This document shows positions 8,938-20,092 of a stretch of DNA of 64,000 bases, piece after piece. Source of the stretch: Beroe forskalii (taxonomy: Eukaryota > Ctenophora > Nuda > Beroida > Beroidae); the NCBI GenBank assembly GCA_011033025.1, contig WFMF01000060.1, positions 62,001 to 126,000 on the forward strand, given 5' to 3'. The stretch's first letter is position 1, and every line of letters starts with the position of its first letter. The position numbers were made by a program, and so were the translations under genes. The notes beneath the pieces were generated by a model. That model saw only the letters and a list, made by a program, of their open reading frames with translations, ran no database searches and was not told the origin of the DNA.

Positions 8938-11900
8938 TTAACACCCACAAAGCTCAAAACCATAGCGTGTTGACATTGGGTCTAAACAGTCGAAGGATCT
9001 GCAATCAAAATCCCACTTCTGATTTTTGTCCCTTTTTCTCTTAATTTTGTTCTTGTCCACGAAAGAATACTCCCCCTTTCGGTTCTTCCCATCCAAAAAC
9101 CAATCCTGGTTTCTTACATAACGAGGCTTAGCTTGGGAGTGGTATCTTGGATATTTGTCCTTTACCGAGTTGAACCTATCAAAGTACCAATCACTGCCTT
9201 CTGTACCCGTATGTTGACGCTTCCCATTAGCTGCGCTGAATCTCCTAAAATACCAGTCCTCATCGTCACGTGACCCATCGTCACGTGACCTGTACCTTCC
9301 ACAGATCTCCAGGTAAGCTCTCTCGACACCAGCCCAGTGCTCAGCAAGCACAGCACTAATCCTCTCGCCTGACGGTGACAGGGTCATGTTGTAGATTTCA
9401 CCCAGAGTGAAGGCGCTTATCCCGGGGAAAAGAGTGGAGAGGGAGGAGTAGCAGGACGCTATATCAGAGTCAGGAGAGGAGGACATGTTGAGGAAGAGGG
9501 AACGGAGGACGGAGGATTTGGCGCCTGAACTGGTCTTCAAACTGTTAAATACCTGGGAGTTGGATGATAGGTTACTGTCAGTGTTAAAATCTAATTATGG
9601 AGAAGAAGATTTGTTTCCTAATTTTTACATTGACAACTTCACGAGTCTGCTATTTGACATGAATGATATCTATTTTAAAGTTTAGTCACTTGTGAAAAAA
9701 GTGTAAAGCAACGGACCAAAGATAGCAGAAGGCACATGGTACTAATTTGGGTGTCACACGTGCAATGCGCGCCACATAGCAACACAAATCTAACTGTGAC
9801 TAGCTACCTGACAACATGATACAACGGGGCAATATGTGTTCCATTCTATTTCTATCATTAGTTTTGATTTCCCTCGTTTCAAGGGCGCTGCAATTGTCTC
9901 ATTGGAGAGGGCTAAGGAATTTCCAGTTCTAACGTTTATTTTTTGATCAGAAAGCTGAAATTAAGTAAGAAAACAATATAAGATTTATGGTACCGCTGAT
10001 TAAAGTTCTAATGTTGAGAGCTAGATTCATGAACTCAATGTACTGGAAGCTGAAAATGCAGTAAAAATACTATTCCAACCAAAATCAAACAAAATTCCAG
10101 ACACTTACCTTGCTTCTCGAAGCAACATCTCTGAGGCAACCCATGAGGAACTCATTCCCCTCCCTATACTCAGCAACAGCTGCAACTTTCCCTTTTTTAC
10201 AACTCCGCAACTCCCCAGCTAGCTTCTCACGACGGTGTTTGTGCAGCAGAGCAGCGTCCTTCCAATGTTTCGCTGACTTTGTCTCCCTCTCAAGAGTCTT
10301 CTTCGTTTTGTCACATCTCTTCTCCAGATCCTTCACTTCTTTGGCGTGTTTTCGTTCCAGGTCCTCGATAGTGCTGTTCAACCGCTTTGCCCAGTTTTCT
10401 GAAGATTTCTCGCGTCTTCCTTCGGACTGATTCAAAGCTGCACTCTTGCGGTTTAACGCCTCAGTACATTCACTGAGTTCAGCCCTCAGTACACCAAGTT
10501 TCCCGAACAAGTCACCGTACGTAGCATTGAGAATAGCGTGGTATTGGGAGTGTAACTCAGCAATGTGTGCTCTCTGTTGCTCCTTCTCAGCCCTGCTCCG
10601 CTTATTTTGTACGATGTTCTGCAGGGCAGTGTCCTCATGAACCTTGGTGATCTGATCTTCCAGTTCCTTGGTGTGGTTTCTCAGAGCACTGATCTGTGTT
10701 TGGAAGTCGGTGATGGTAGTTTTACTCCTCTCAAGATCCAAAACTGCTGCGTTTTTAGCTGATCTTGATTTTGAGACCTTGGATCGCAGGACAGCTAGTT
10801 TCGTCGAAGTGTCCTGCTTTGCAGCATCAGCTGAGACGAGACTGGTTTCCAATGCTGATTTGGCTGACAGGTACTTCCCCTTATTAGCTCCGATCTTCTT
10901 CACTAATGTCCGTTCCAGCTCGGATCTCTGGAGCTCCAAGCTCAGTGATTGCTTTAACTTGGGCTCCGAACCTCTCTCGTAACGAACTGATTTGTTGTCT
11001 GTTACTGCTGAGCTTGGAAATTAGTTTAGATTCCACCAACTGTTTTGATTTAAGAGCATTGTCGACTTTTTCCACAGCTACCGCCGTAGCGTTTGAGCAT
11101 GATTCTAAATCCGTTTCCAGGTAGTCGTTATAGCCTTGGAGATAGCTATTTTCCTCATTCAAATTATGTTTCTGAGCTCTAGCTTTCAGGTATTTTCTTT
11201 CCATCGACTGTAGAAGTTCCTCGTTTCTTTTTGATTGACTTTCAAAGAAATCTTTAGATTTGCGTACCTTAGCAAGAGCTATCTTAGCATTGGAATGCGC
11301 GATCCTACTTTCTCTCAGATCTTCTCGTCCATCCTCTAAATCATCTTCCAAGTCGTCTATCTTCTCCTCAGCTTCTTTTAGGTCGACTAAAGCACGAGTA
11401 TACAGATTCTTCCAAAAAGCTCCTCCTTCCACTCCAGGCTTTGGTTCTCTACCAGAACTCATGTTACGACCTAGATCAATTACAGATTTCCTGACTTCAT
11501 CAAGATCGGACTGAGTGTTCCTCAGGACCCTATTCAGAGTCTTGATCTGGCTATTACTCCTAGCGTAATCAGCACGGGCTTGCTTCTTGAAACTCTGAAG
11601 TTTCTGTTTCTGGTACTCCAACTCGGACTGCAGATAGGATGACTTGGATTTCAGAGCGCTAGTCTTGGACCTCGAAGTTGCACATTGGCTACTCGCGTGA
11701 TTCGCCGTTTCAGAGTTGAGTCTGATCAGAGCATCGTTGTGCTGAACTGCTGACTTCAATTTCCGCTGACAGTCTAACACTTTGTGTGACGTGGATTCCT
11801 TGAGTTGTCGCATTTCACTTTCCACGCTATGGAGCCGTGATTCACATTCATCATTCGGACAAGTGCCAGCCTTTTGGTACAGGAATTTCGGAAGAGGTTG

Positions 11901-12809
11901 GTGTTACTCATCACGATACCAAAACATAATTCAGTGCGTACTGAAGAAGAATGGTTTTTTGGGGAAAATGAGTTCCCTAAGTTTTGTTAGACCAACGATT
12001 AAATGATAATCTAGCCACTAAGCTAATCTAATTCAAAGGATGAAAAAGAATATTGAGTTTAATTAAAAACATATACTACTCACCAGGAAGAGCCCCTGGG
12101 TACTGAGCTAAGTCGGTTGTAGTAGGGATATTGTTTGTCAGGACAGCCGAATAAATTCCTCCGAGCAGGAAACCCGACATTCCGGAAACCCCGACAATAA
12201 TTGTGAATGAGAGCAGTGTCAGGTTTACCTCCAGCACAACTTCACGCTCATCATAAGGATCACGTTCGTGATGTATGGGCATGGGTTTAGGTTCGTCAGC
12301 CAAAACATCGTGCTTCTCATCTGACGAAGACTCATCGGATTCGGAGGAGTAACTCTCGTCCGTTTCGGGTGAGCTGCCGACTGGAGAGAGTTGGGTACTG
12401 CGCAGGACTTCAGCCAAATACTCCTCATCATCGAACTCTAGCTGAGGTTCCGATACTACGATGTCAGCGTCAGATTCCGTTACACTGTGCTCAGGTTTGC
12501 TCATCAGAACTTCGGAGTAGAGGAGTTTGGGAGCTGAGTCGTCAGTCACCTCTTTTCTCAAAGAATCGTCAGTGTTTTCAGTGATTTCATCCCCGTCCTG
12601 TTCCAACAGATCCTCATCTAACGATACTTGATCCATCAATTCCCTAACCATCGAGTCCTGTTCCAGGGAATCGTGGAGAGAAAACTCCCCACTTGAACCC
12701 TGGACAGAAACGACTTCCTGGTCCGAAACATCTGCTTCGATATCCTCATGATCATTATTTAGCACCTCTACATCCCCAATAAGTCACTGGTTGTCAGATC
12801 GTGAATCAT
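8938..12809 (-). CDS. Type II membrane protein with long coiled coil and aromatic-repeat tail
   Basis: Three coding blocks read leftward. Block 1 (about 12768-12084) encodes a very acidic N-terminal region, then one membrane segment (LTLLSFTIIVGVSGMSGFLL), and ends at GTGAGT. Block 2 (11870-10109) is almost all charged heptad-type coiled coil (about 590 residues) and ends at GTAAGT. Block 3 (9552-8938), entered after CCAACTCCCAG in phase 0, carries DWYFRRF, DWYFDRF and DWFLDG repeats and ends in LCGC. The order (acidic cytosolic part, one TM, luminal coiled coil, aromatic tail) recalls the CCPG1/PBXIP1 ER proteins; that link is inference. Breaks: the block 2 frame shifts by one base between 10884 and 10985. 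The block 1 start needs one more base in the four-C run at 12774-12777 to join the ATG at 12809. The block 1/2 junction phases disagree. This may be assembly error or decay. Confidence 0.6.
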
Positions 12810-14705
12810 GATATCGTTCTCCGTGGAGGATTGCTTATCACTTCGATATCACTCTGCGTAGCATCTGATTTCTGAAATAATAATCCTCGTGAGCAGCAAG
12901 ACAATGAAATTATTTACGAAGAATAAATAATAATCTCTATAAGAAGGGCATCATAAAACGCTGTGCCATATCATAGTGTGCATATAGGGTCATGGGTGTT
13001 ACACATAACTGCACTCATAACTTCACAAACTATGTCGGTTCTATGGAAAGGGTCAACATCTAATGTTGAAAATATGGAGTGAATGAAAATACTAGCTGAA
13101 GAGTTGGCCGTGAGCACTGAGCAGACACTTTACAGACATCTCGCATGCTAAATTACCAATTACACAGATCCAAAACATCGCGCGGCATGCGCGGCGCTAT
13201 TCTTATGCTAAACAAAAGTCGTTGGCACAACGCTAAAACGTCTGCGCGTTCCATGAAGGCGAATTTCTAGAATGATTATTCCTCAAACCAGGTAAGTCAT
13301 TGTCATGTAGATGTTATTTTAGCAACGTCTCATGGATCAGTGAGCGTCAGATAGTCATGCTCACAACGGCAAACCTCCCAGAACTGACTTCTGGCAAGGC
13401 TCTATATCATTGATCGTAGTTGCTTCCATCACTGACCAAACGGATGGCTTGTACACTTGGTAGGACAATTATCCGTTATAACGCTCAAATGCCCGAATTG
13501 TACAGTGAACAGTTTCAATAGTACATAAGAGGGAGTGCCTAAGTGCCAGGATATAACTAATAATGAGACTTGAAGAGGTCAGTGCTCAGGCATGGAACCA
13601 TTGTCTCAAGACATAAGTTACATTACAGCTTTAAAAAGGAAGTCAAATTGCATAAGTTAGCAATTGAAAAAACCAGTTCAGCTGAAAATTGTACAGTTTT
13701 GAGGTGCATGCATGCCTCACGGTTCCTTCAATAACATATTTAAAACAAGGCAGTGGGGAAGGGACCGTTTCATTCTCAAAGATTATTTTTTAAACCTTGT
13801 TCATGTTCAAATAAGCGATATATTCTCGTGACGCGATAGCTCTATCCTAATTAAACTTCATTGAACTTTATCTAAAAAACTTAACCAATTACCTAAATCT
13901 CTTTTGCTTGTTTCGTAACGCTGAAAAAGTTCTAAACCAATAAAATCCACAATAGACGTCTCAAATGTCCCAACAAATCCCAACTATTCATGCACAAGTT
14001 TATAGTTTGCTCCTTTATAATAAACGTTTTTCATTAACGTGTTTCAACACAGTCCGATTTACGTCACATTTTCATCATACTAACATAGTCACTGTGTTAC
14101 ATTCACTATATGTTTTCAAGTGTCTAGTAAAATGTACCAAAATGTATCCCGAGCGTAGGAAAGATATGTGACCAAGCAAATTGCTGCCTTGCTCTTAAAA
14201 TGTCAAGGCTACTCCACAATTCCTTACCTTTTATATCTTACCCAAAACAATTGACGCACAGAACAATTTCAAAACAAAGCTCACCAGCCACGTCACTGAC
14301 GTAAGGTTTCAATACTCCCTTGTCATGTGCGTCATATATAGCAAGGGGAGGAATTTGAAATGGAGGGGGGGGGTCGAAATATTATCTAAAGGGAGAAATT
14401 TACGAGTACAATTTAAGAGGAAGAGTACAAAACGTAAGGAGGACCAACTAAACAAGAATATCGCTTACTTAACGTGAGGATGTACATTGCCGTTGTTGAA
14501 TATATCTATTAGAAGCCACTTATTTCTTGTTGGCGGGGAGCCATATTGTTGTCTAATTAGGTAAATACCTACCCGGGCCGTGAACCACTGGGTGAAATGC
14601 CGTTTGTGAATAAAGACATAAGCAAACGGAATGCAGTACGTTTTACTTACCTAATGGCTAATTATTTTACCACTGGTTAAGCGTAGCATGCTTATATAAT
14701 GCTAT
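12810..14705. other. Upstream region of the coiled-coil gene and spacer
   Basis: A good acceptor (ATTATTATTTCAG, minus strand, ending near 12872) precedes coding-like sequence about 12871-12810, so a further 5' exon of the coiled-coil gene probably exists. A short G-run is at about 14360. The rest is AT-rich and holds no gene that I can support. Confidence 0.35.
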
Positions 14706-14710
14706 ACAAT

Positions 14711-17125
14711 GTGGTCACCTGTAGGTATCATTGGTGAATTTTGGACCCTTTTTAAAATTCAATTTTGGGGTAGATGTTCATGAAAAAGGAATTTCTCGTT
14801 CATATGAGCTTGATCCCAGATAACTTAATATACATAAATCGTTGGAAGCAAGTACTCATTCAATGTGGATCCAAAGATATCAGCAATTGTTTGGTGTGGA
14901 GCCATTTAGTGTGGAGCCAGGGTCTGTGGGAAAGGCTTTTTGAGATAGAGCTTCGAAACTCAGTGAATCAGTGTAGCTTATCAATTGGCAACAGAAGAGC
15001 TGGTTGTTCCATGAATGCGACTTCATCCAATGTGGAGCAATTCAATTTTTTGTCTAAAATGGTGCTCATCCAGGGTGATTTCAAGTCGTTTGAATTTGAA
15101 ATTTTGATATTTGCGTAGACTTATCCTTTTTCTTCCACCCTGAACAATTTTCTTTGTGCCAAATACCTCATCCAAAGTGGAGCATCACTTTTGGTATACC
15201 TGGTTGCTAATTCTCTTTGTGCATTCTGCTCCTCCTAACAGTTGGCTATAGCTATTCTCATGTTCTCCTCAACCATGAGGTCTAATGACCTGGATCGAGT
15301 ACAAATTATGATCCTAATACCCATGACTGCAATATAAAGCGGGAAAATCTTAAATTGAAACTCATCCATGAGGAGCTACAGTGGTTATTTGCACAAATTC
15401 AGGTCCACCGTGAATGAGTTATGGTTATATGCTCTGTTTCATATTGTACTTAAGGGAATATATTCAATTTGATTTCAAAGAGGGAATTCATCCAGTGTGA
15501 ACCATCTTCAATTCCATCTATCAAAGAGTTAAGTATTGAATTCATCCAGTGTGGAACCATCTTCAAATTAGAACTTTCCAGCTTTTCTTGAGTTGCCGGC
15601 ACATAATGTGCATATTATATTGTCTCATTGTGGCCTCTTGAGGCTTCATGTTGTTGCTTGTTTGGGCCCCCTAAAGTTGGCTAAAATTCATGTTCTTCAA
15701 CCAGGGGGTGCCCAATACCTGGGAGAAAATTTTTGCCCTAAAATGTGCAAATAAAGGGAAAATTAAATTGAAACTCTTCCTCTACAATTTTTTTAAAATT
15801 GGGTCCAAGAAATTTGGGTTATTGTTGTTTTTTGAAATTTTTGGGGGAATAGTATTTAAATTTTTCAAAAGTTTATTGAACCAGGGGGAAATTTAAATTA
15901 AACCCAGTTTTTATTGGGAAAATCTAAATTGCCATTGGGCCCTTTGGGTTATTTGGGCTTTTAGTTCCAAAAAGGGTTAAAAATGTCTTGCCAATGTTTT
16001 AAGGTTTTGGGTCTTTCAAAAAGGGGCGACCATAAAATCTAAAATAGTTTCTTGAGTGAGTTTAATTTTTGCCTAAAACCCCCTTTTAAATTTCATCCTG
16101 TCCAAGAAAAATATCTGAAGAATTTGGGATTTTAAAAAGACATCCAGTAACAAGGGAATCAAAAGTTTAATTGAGATCATATATTTTTGTCTTAGGTGAT
16201 AGTTCTTGGTGTTTTTTGATGATATCAATCAAATTAGTGCTTCTTGATAGAGTTTCGGTCCAAGAAAAGTGTATGGAATTTATCCTTAAAACAAGGCCTG
16301 CTCCACACTGGATGGGCATTTGGAGGCTCTCAAATCAATCAAGTGCCTTCATAAACACATCGAGCAACATGTTTCAATGCCAAATTTTCTAAAAACCATC
16401 ATTATCAGCCAATAAAAAGTTTATTGTAATGACTTCATTTCAGAGTTTCTAAAGGCTCCAGGTGGATGAGTAGACGTTAGAACTATAAATTGCCGATTAT
16501 GGTCTATTAAGAATGGTATTTTATACCACCCTGAAGTGCTAGATATATACTATCTTAAGATTATCCATCAATAATGCAGAAACAACGGTTATTTATTTTC
16601 AGTACCATATTTAAAATTGTGCTCCATGCCGGATGAGAAGGGTTAGAGAGTAAGATATGTTTCTATTTTGAATTGAGGTAGTTTTTGGAAATTCTATTTG
16701 TTGTTTCAGCCTGATATCACAATCATAGACCATTCTGTGGGCTGTCAAAATTTGCCCTTATTTCAAATAAGTGCTCCACAGAGGATGAGCAGATTCACCT
16801 GCTCATCCAGGGCTTCTAGCAAACATATGCCATTCATAAGACGTAATCATTAACAGCAAACTGTTCAACATCTTCTCCTCAAGGGTGGCGGCTCCACATG
16901 CAAATGTCATTGGTTGATGTGAGTTGGCTCCATCTTGGATGAGATATGGTCTTAAAACCAGTGCAATATCAACCTATGTCCATATTGGTCAACATATCCA
17001 AATTTTATTATGCTGCTCAATACAGAAGCTGAGATATTGCCCATTTAATGCACCATGGTGACAATTTTTGAAATTCTTGATGAAAAATTTTGCAAAAAAT
17101 CACCAATGATACCTACAGGTGACCA
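14711..17125. mobile_element. 2.4-kb non-coding TIR element with mirrored subterminal repeats
   Basis: The ends are inverted repeats of about 30 bp: GTGGTCACCTGTAGGTATCA at 14711 and its reverse complement within 17095-17125. No transposase is encoded. The interior carries a short motif, consensus TCATCCANTGTGGAGC. It occurs in this orientation in the left half (about 14854, 15023, 15066, 15168, 15363, 15486, 15541) and in the opposite orientation in the right half (about 16299, 16619, 16769, 16889, 16926). Such mirrored subterminal motifs are typical of transposase-binding sites in non-autonomous DNA transposons. A 4-bp ATGT is present at both flanks but is weak as a target duplication. Confidence 0.75.
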
Positions 17126-17127
17126 TG

Positions 17128-18188
17128 TATACTTTCATGCCTGTTGTATAAATTCTAGAAGTTTTATGGGATGTTATCATCATGACACACGCACACACTC
17201 ACATCACGAAAAATGACTTGAGAAATGTATCTCTTCAGGCTTACCTTAGTACACGCTTTTGATAGTCAGGGATCTATGAGCACCTTGATATCGGCGGTGA
17301 TCAGCACTGATCGGCGAGCTGATCAGCGCCGATGTCAAAATTTAATATTTCTTCGGCGGTCGTCGGCGCCGATGGGGCATCACTTCTATTTACTGACCTG
17401 GTCATTGTGGAGGTCCACAAGGGACCAGTCCCCTGAACTTGAACCACTTGTGTCACGTGCTTGATAAGGGTCCTCTGACATTAGCTATTATAACTGCGGG
17501 GAGACGGGGTTAACATTAGGTAAAGTCATAAAATCACAGTAAATAGACATGTCAATAAAGCAGATGTGCAACATACACTGCAAATGCAGTGTTGATGGTT
17601 TTAAAATTCCCCTGCTACGAGTATGAATATCCAGCAATAAAGTTAAAATGCATGATATTTCTAACAGTATTTACAGAGTGAAATTGGCAAAAGTCGGTGG
17701 AAAATTTCACTGAAAACTATATTACATCACAACTTGAAATTTGATCAAAATATACTGCTTAAAAATATCATATCTTGTTGCTCAAAATGAAACCCTTGAA
17801 CTCAATATTTACATTCATGCTGATCAAAAATATACAGTTCGAAAATATTCTGCTCAAAAATATAACGTTCAACTCATAACACGATAAAATAATCGAAAAA
17901 TATTATTTACAGAATAAAACTAATTGATCAACTGTGCCACAAAAATGCCTTAATATACAAAATATCAAATAATCATATAACAGTACTGTAACCAAATATT
18001 TCATAAAACCCCATGTGCGCAGATCGATCGAAAAAGAGTGCCCGATAACGCTATAAACGGAGAATTGCACACGCAACTCTTCTATGCAGTAACTTACTGT
18101 CGTGTAGAGTTGCGAGCTCAATTATTAGTATCTAAAGATATCGAGCACTCCTTTTCAAGCGATCTGAACAGATGCGAAACTTTGTTTG
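17128..18188. other. Spacer with an imperfect palindrome
   Basis: At 17285-17340 an imperfect inverted repeat is built from GATCAGC and CGGCG motifs. A stretch near 17750-17880 repeats AAAAATAT-type words. No gene is visible. Positions 17900-18188 should hold the 3' UTR of the exonuclease gene. Confidence 0.4.
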
Positions 18189-19406
18189 CTAACGAACATC
18201 AATGGTAAACGTTACGAAATCATACTTACTGAGACCCAGTTTGATCAGCTTCTCAAATATCCTGGATATGTTCTTACAATCATCAATGCCAGAGTGATGC
18301 CTGCCAACCAGCTCAAGGTTGAGGGCCTCTAACATTTTGGTCATGGGAAAAGCCTTCCTGCTCTCTGTGACTGCCTTGAAAACATCCTTAACGTTCACAT
18401 ACCTCCTATAGATGGGGCTGGGGTAGCTTAAACCATTGGCAGCAATGTCTTGAGGCAACATAGTTGCGAGATCCCAGTGACCACACGTTACAATCATCAG
18501 AGAATCCAGATCTTCGACCTGGTCTGATAACCACTTATAGTGAGTTTTCAGGGCTTCCTTTAAGGACATTCCCTGATCCACTTGATCTTGCGAGATCCCA
18601 GTGAGGTTTCGACAGAATTTCGATAAAATTGGGTTACCACTAGGTTTGACGAACAGTTGAATTTCTGAAACTTGATGGAATTCATTGGGGTTTTCCCAAT
18701 GCCACAATACTGAAGGAAACTCGATAATTTCGTGATCTTTGCTGCCCTCCCAGCATGTTGCTTCAAAGTCTAGCACACATATGTATTCTACAGGCTGGCC
18801 CCAATAAATACTAATGGAAAACTCCATGAATTTATCCTTCTCCAGGCCCAGTTGAACTAACTTGGCAAAGATTTTAGAAATATTTCTACAGTCATCAATC
18901 CCAGAGTGATGACGTCCTTCCAGCTCTAAATTCAGTGCACCTAACATTTTCTTAAAGCTCAAAATCTTAGGAGTTTTAGTCACATGACTGAACACTGGCT
19001 TTAAGTTTACATACCTTCGATACACAGGGCTGGGGTACGAGAGGTTATTCCTTCTGATATCACTTGGTAGCATGGTTGCCAGATCCCAGTTTCCACAAGT
19101 CACAAACACAAGCGATGACAGATCTGACACATGGCTCTTCAGCCAGCTGAAGTGACTTGCCAAGGCTTCCTCGAGACTAACGCCCCCGTCGACCTGCTCC
19201 TGTGTAATCCCAGTAAGTTCATTGCAGAAAGGCGAGACTGTTGGAATGTGATAAGGATGGACAAACTGCTGGTATTCTGAAATTTTGTTGATATTCCGGG
19301 ACTGACCCCATTCCCACAGTATGGAGGGAAACTCAATTATTTCATGCTCTGAGCTTCCTTTCCAGCACGTTGCTTCGAAGTCCAAAACACAGATGTAATT
19401 CACCAT
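18189..19406 (-). CDS. Double-domain ERI1-like 3'-5' exonuclease (DEDDh), intronless
   Basis: 405 residues from an ATG, made of two complete DEDDh exonuclease domains in tandem. Domain 1 (about 4-195) has D9 and E11 in DFEATCW, D108 in CGNWDLATMLP, and H167 with D172 in HHSGIDDC. Domain 2 (about 207-400) has D213 and E215, D312 in CGHWDLATMLP, and H371 with D376. Both carry the FCNELTGI/FCRNLTGI and YPSP(V/I)YRRYVN segments of the ERI1/ERI2/ERI3 group, which trims RNA 3' ends (histone mRNA, 5.8S rRNA, small RNAs). The SAP domain of ERI1 is absent. The halves are diverged but strongly alike, so they arose by internal duplication. No intron or stop interrupts the reading frame. It lies downstream of, and on the same strand as, the AFG3L2-like gene. 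Confidence 0.9.
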   Translation of the reverse strand: MVNYICVLDFEATCWKGSSEHEIIEFPSILWEWGQSRNINKISEYQQFVHPYHIPTVSPFCNELTGITQEQVDGGVSLEEALASHFSWLKSHVSDLSSLVFVTCGNWDLATMLPSDIRRNNLSYPSPVYRRYVNLKPVFSHVTKTPKILSFKKMLGALNLELEGRHHSGIDDCRNISKIFAKLVQLGLEKDKFMEFSISIYWGQPVEYICVLDFEATCWEGSKDHEIIEFPSVLWHWENPNEFHQVSEIQLFVKPSGNPILSKFCRNLTGISQDQVDQGMSLKEALKTHYKWLSDQVEDLDSLMIVTCGHWDLATMLPQDIAANGLSYPSPIYRRYVNVKDVFKAVTESRKAFPMTKMLEALNLELVGRHHSGIDDCKNISRIFEKLIKLGLSKYDFVTFTIDVR

Positions 19407-20092
19407 GGGGAAGCTTAAACATGCTGGTTTATAAATTTGTCAGTTAAAAAAATCTTGAAAAATATTATATTATACATGATTAATAAAGAAATCTAGAGTA
19501 AAAGCGTTACTAAGTCCTGAGAAATTTATGATACAGCTAATTTAATCTGAATTCAAATCATTTGGTTTTGGAAACTTGAGAATATAAAATTTTGAATATC
19601 AATTGCCGATAAATGTTATTCAAATCAATTATAAATTGGTTTTAAATTGATTGTACAATACTTGGAGTTGAATTTTTATTCAATACTAAGATACTAGGGC
19701 TTTTACAAGCATCACATTCCAACTAATGACAATGAAAGAATTCAGAAAATAAAGTTAATAAATAACATTGTTATGGACAACAAATCAGAATGTAAGTTGA
19801 GGGCCTTTCATACTTCAAAGGTAGGTATCACAGAATCGATGGGTCAGGGTCACATCAACAAACCAATCTGATCCTCTCAAATTTCTGCCAGTATTCAAAC
19901 ATTTAATTATTAAATATTGGAGATACCTTAAACATGTTATCCCATATCACCTTTAATCAGATGAATTAGAAAGTTCATTCCATACCACCAAGGAAGAATT
20001 TGATGATGTGAGGGTCAGGGTATTCCTTCATTATTAAAGGGATGTTGAGAGTTAGCAAAATTTGGCTTTTGATGCTACCTCCATTCAAGAAT
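19407..20092. other. Spacer between exonuclease and m-AAA protease genes
   Basis: AT-rich sequence of 686 bp. It should contain the 3' UTR of the AFG3L2-like gene and the promoter of the exonuclease gene. No separate feature is visible. Confidence 0.4.
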
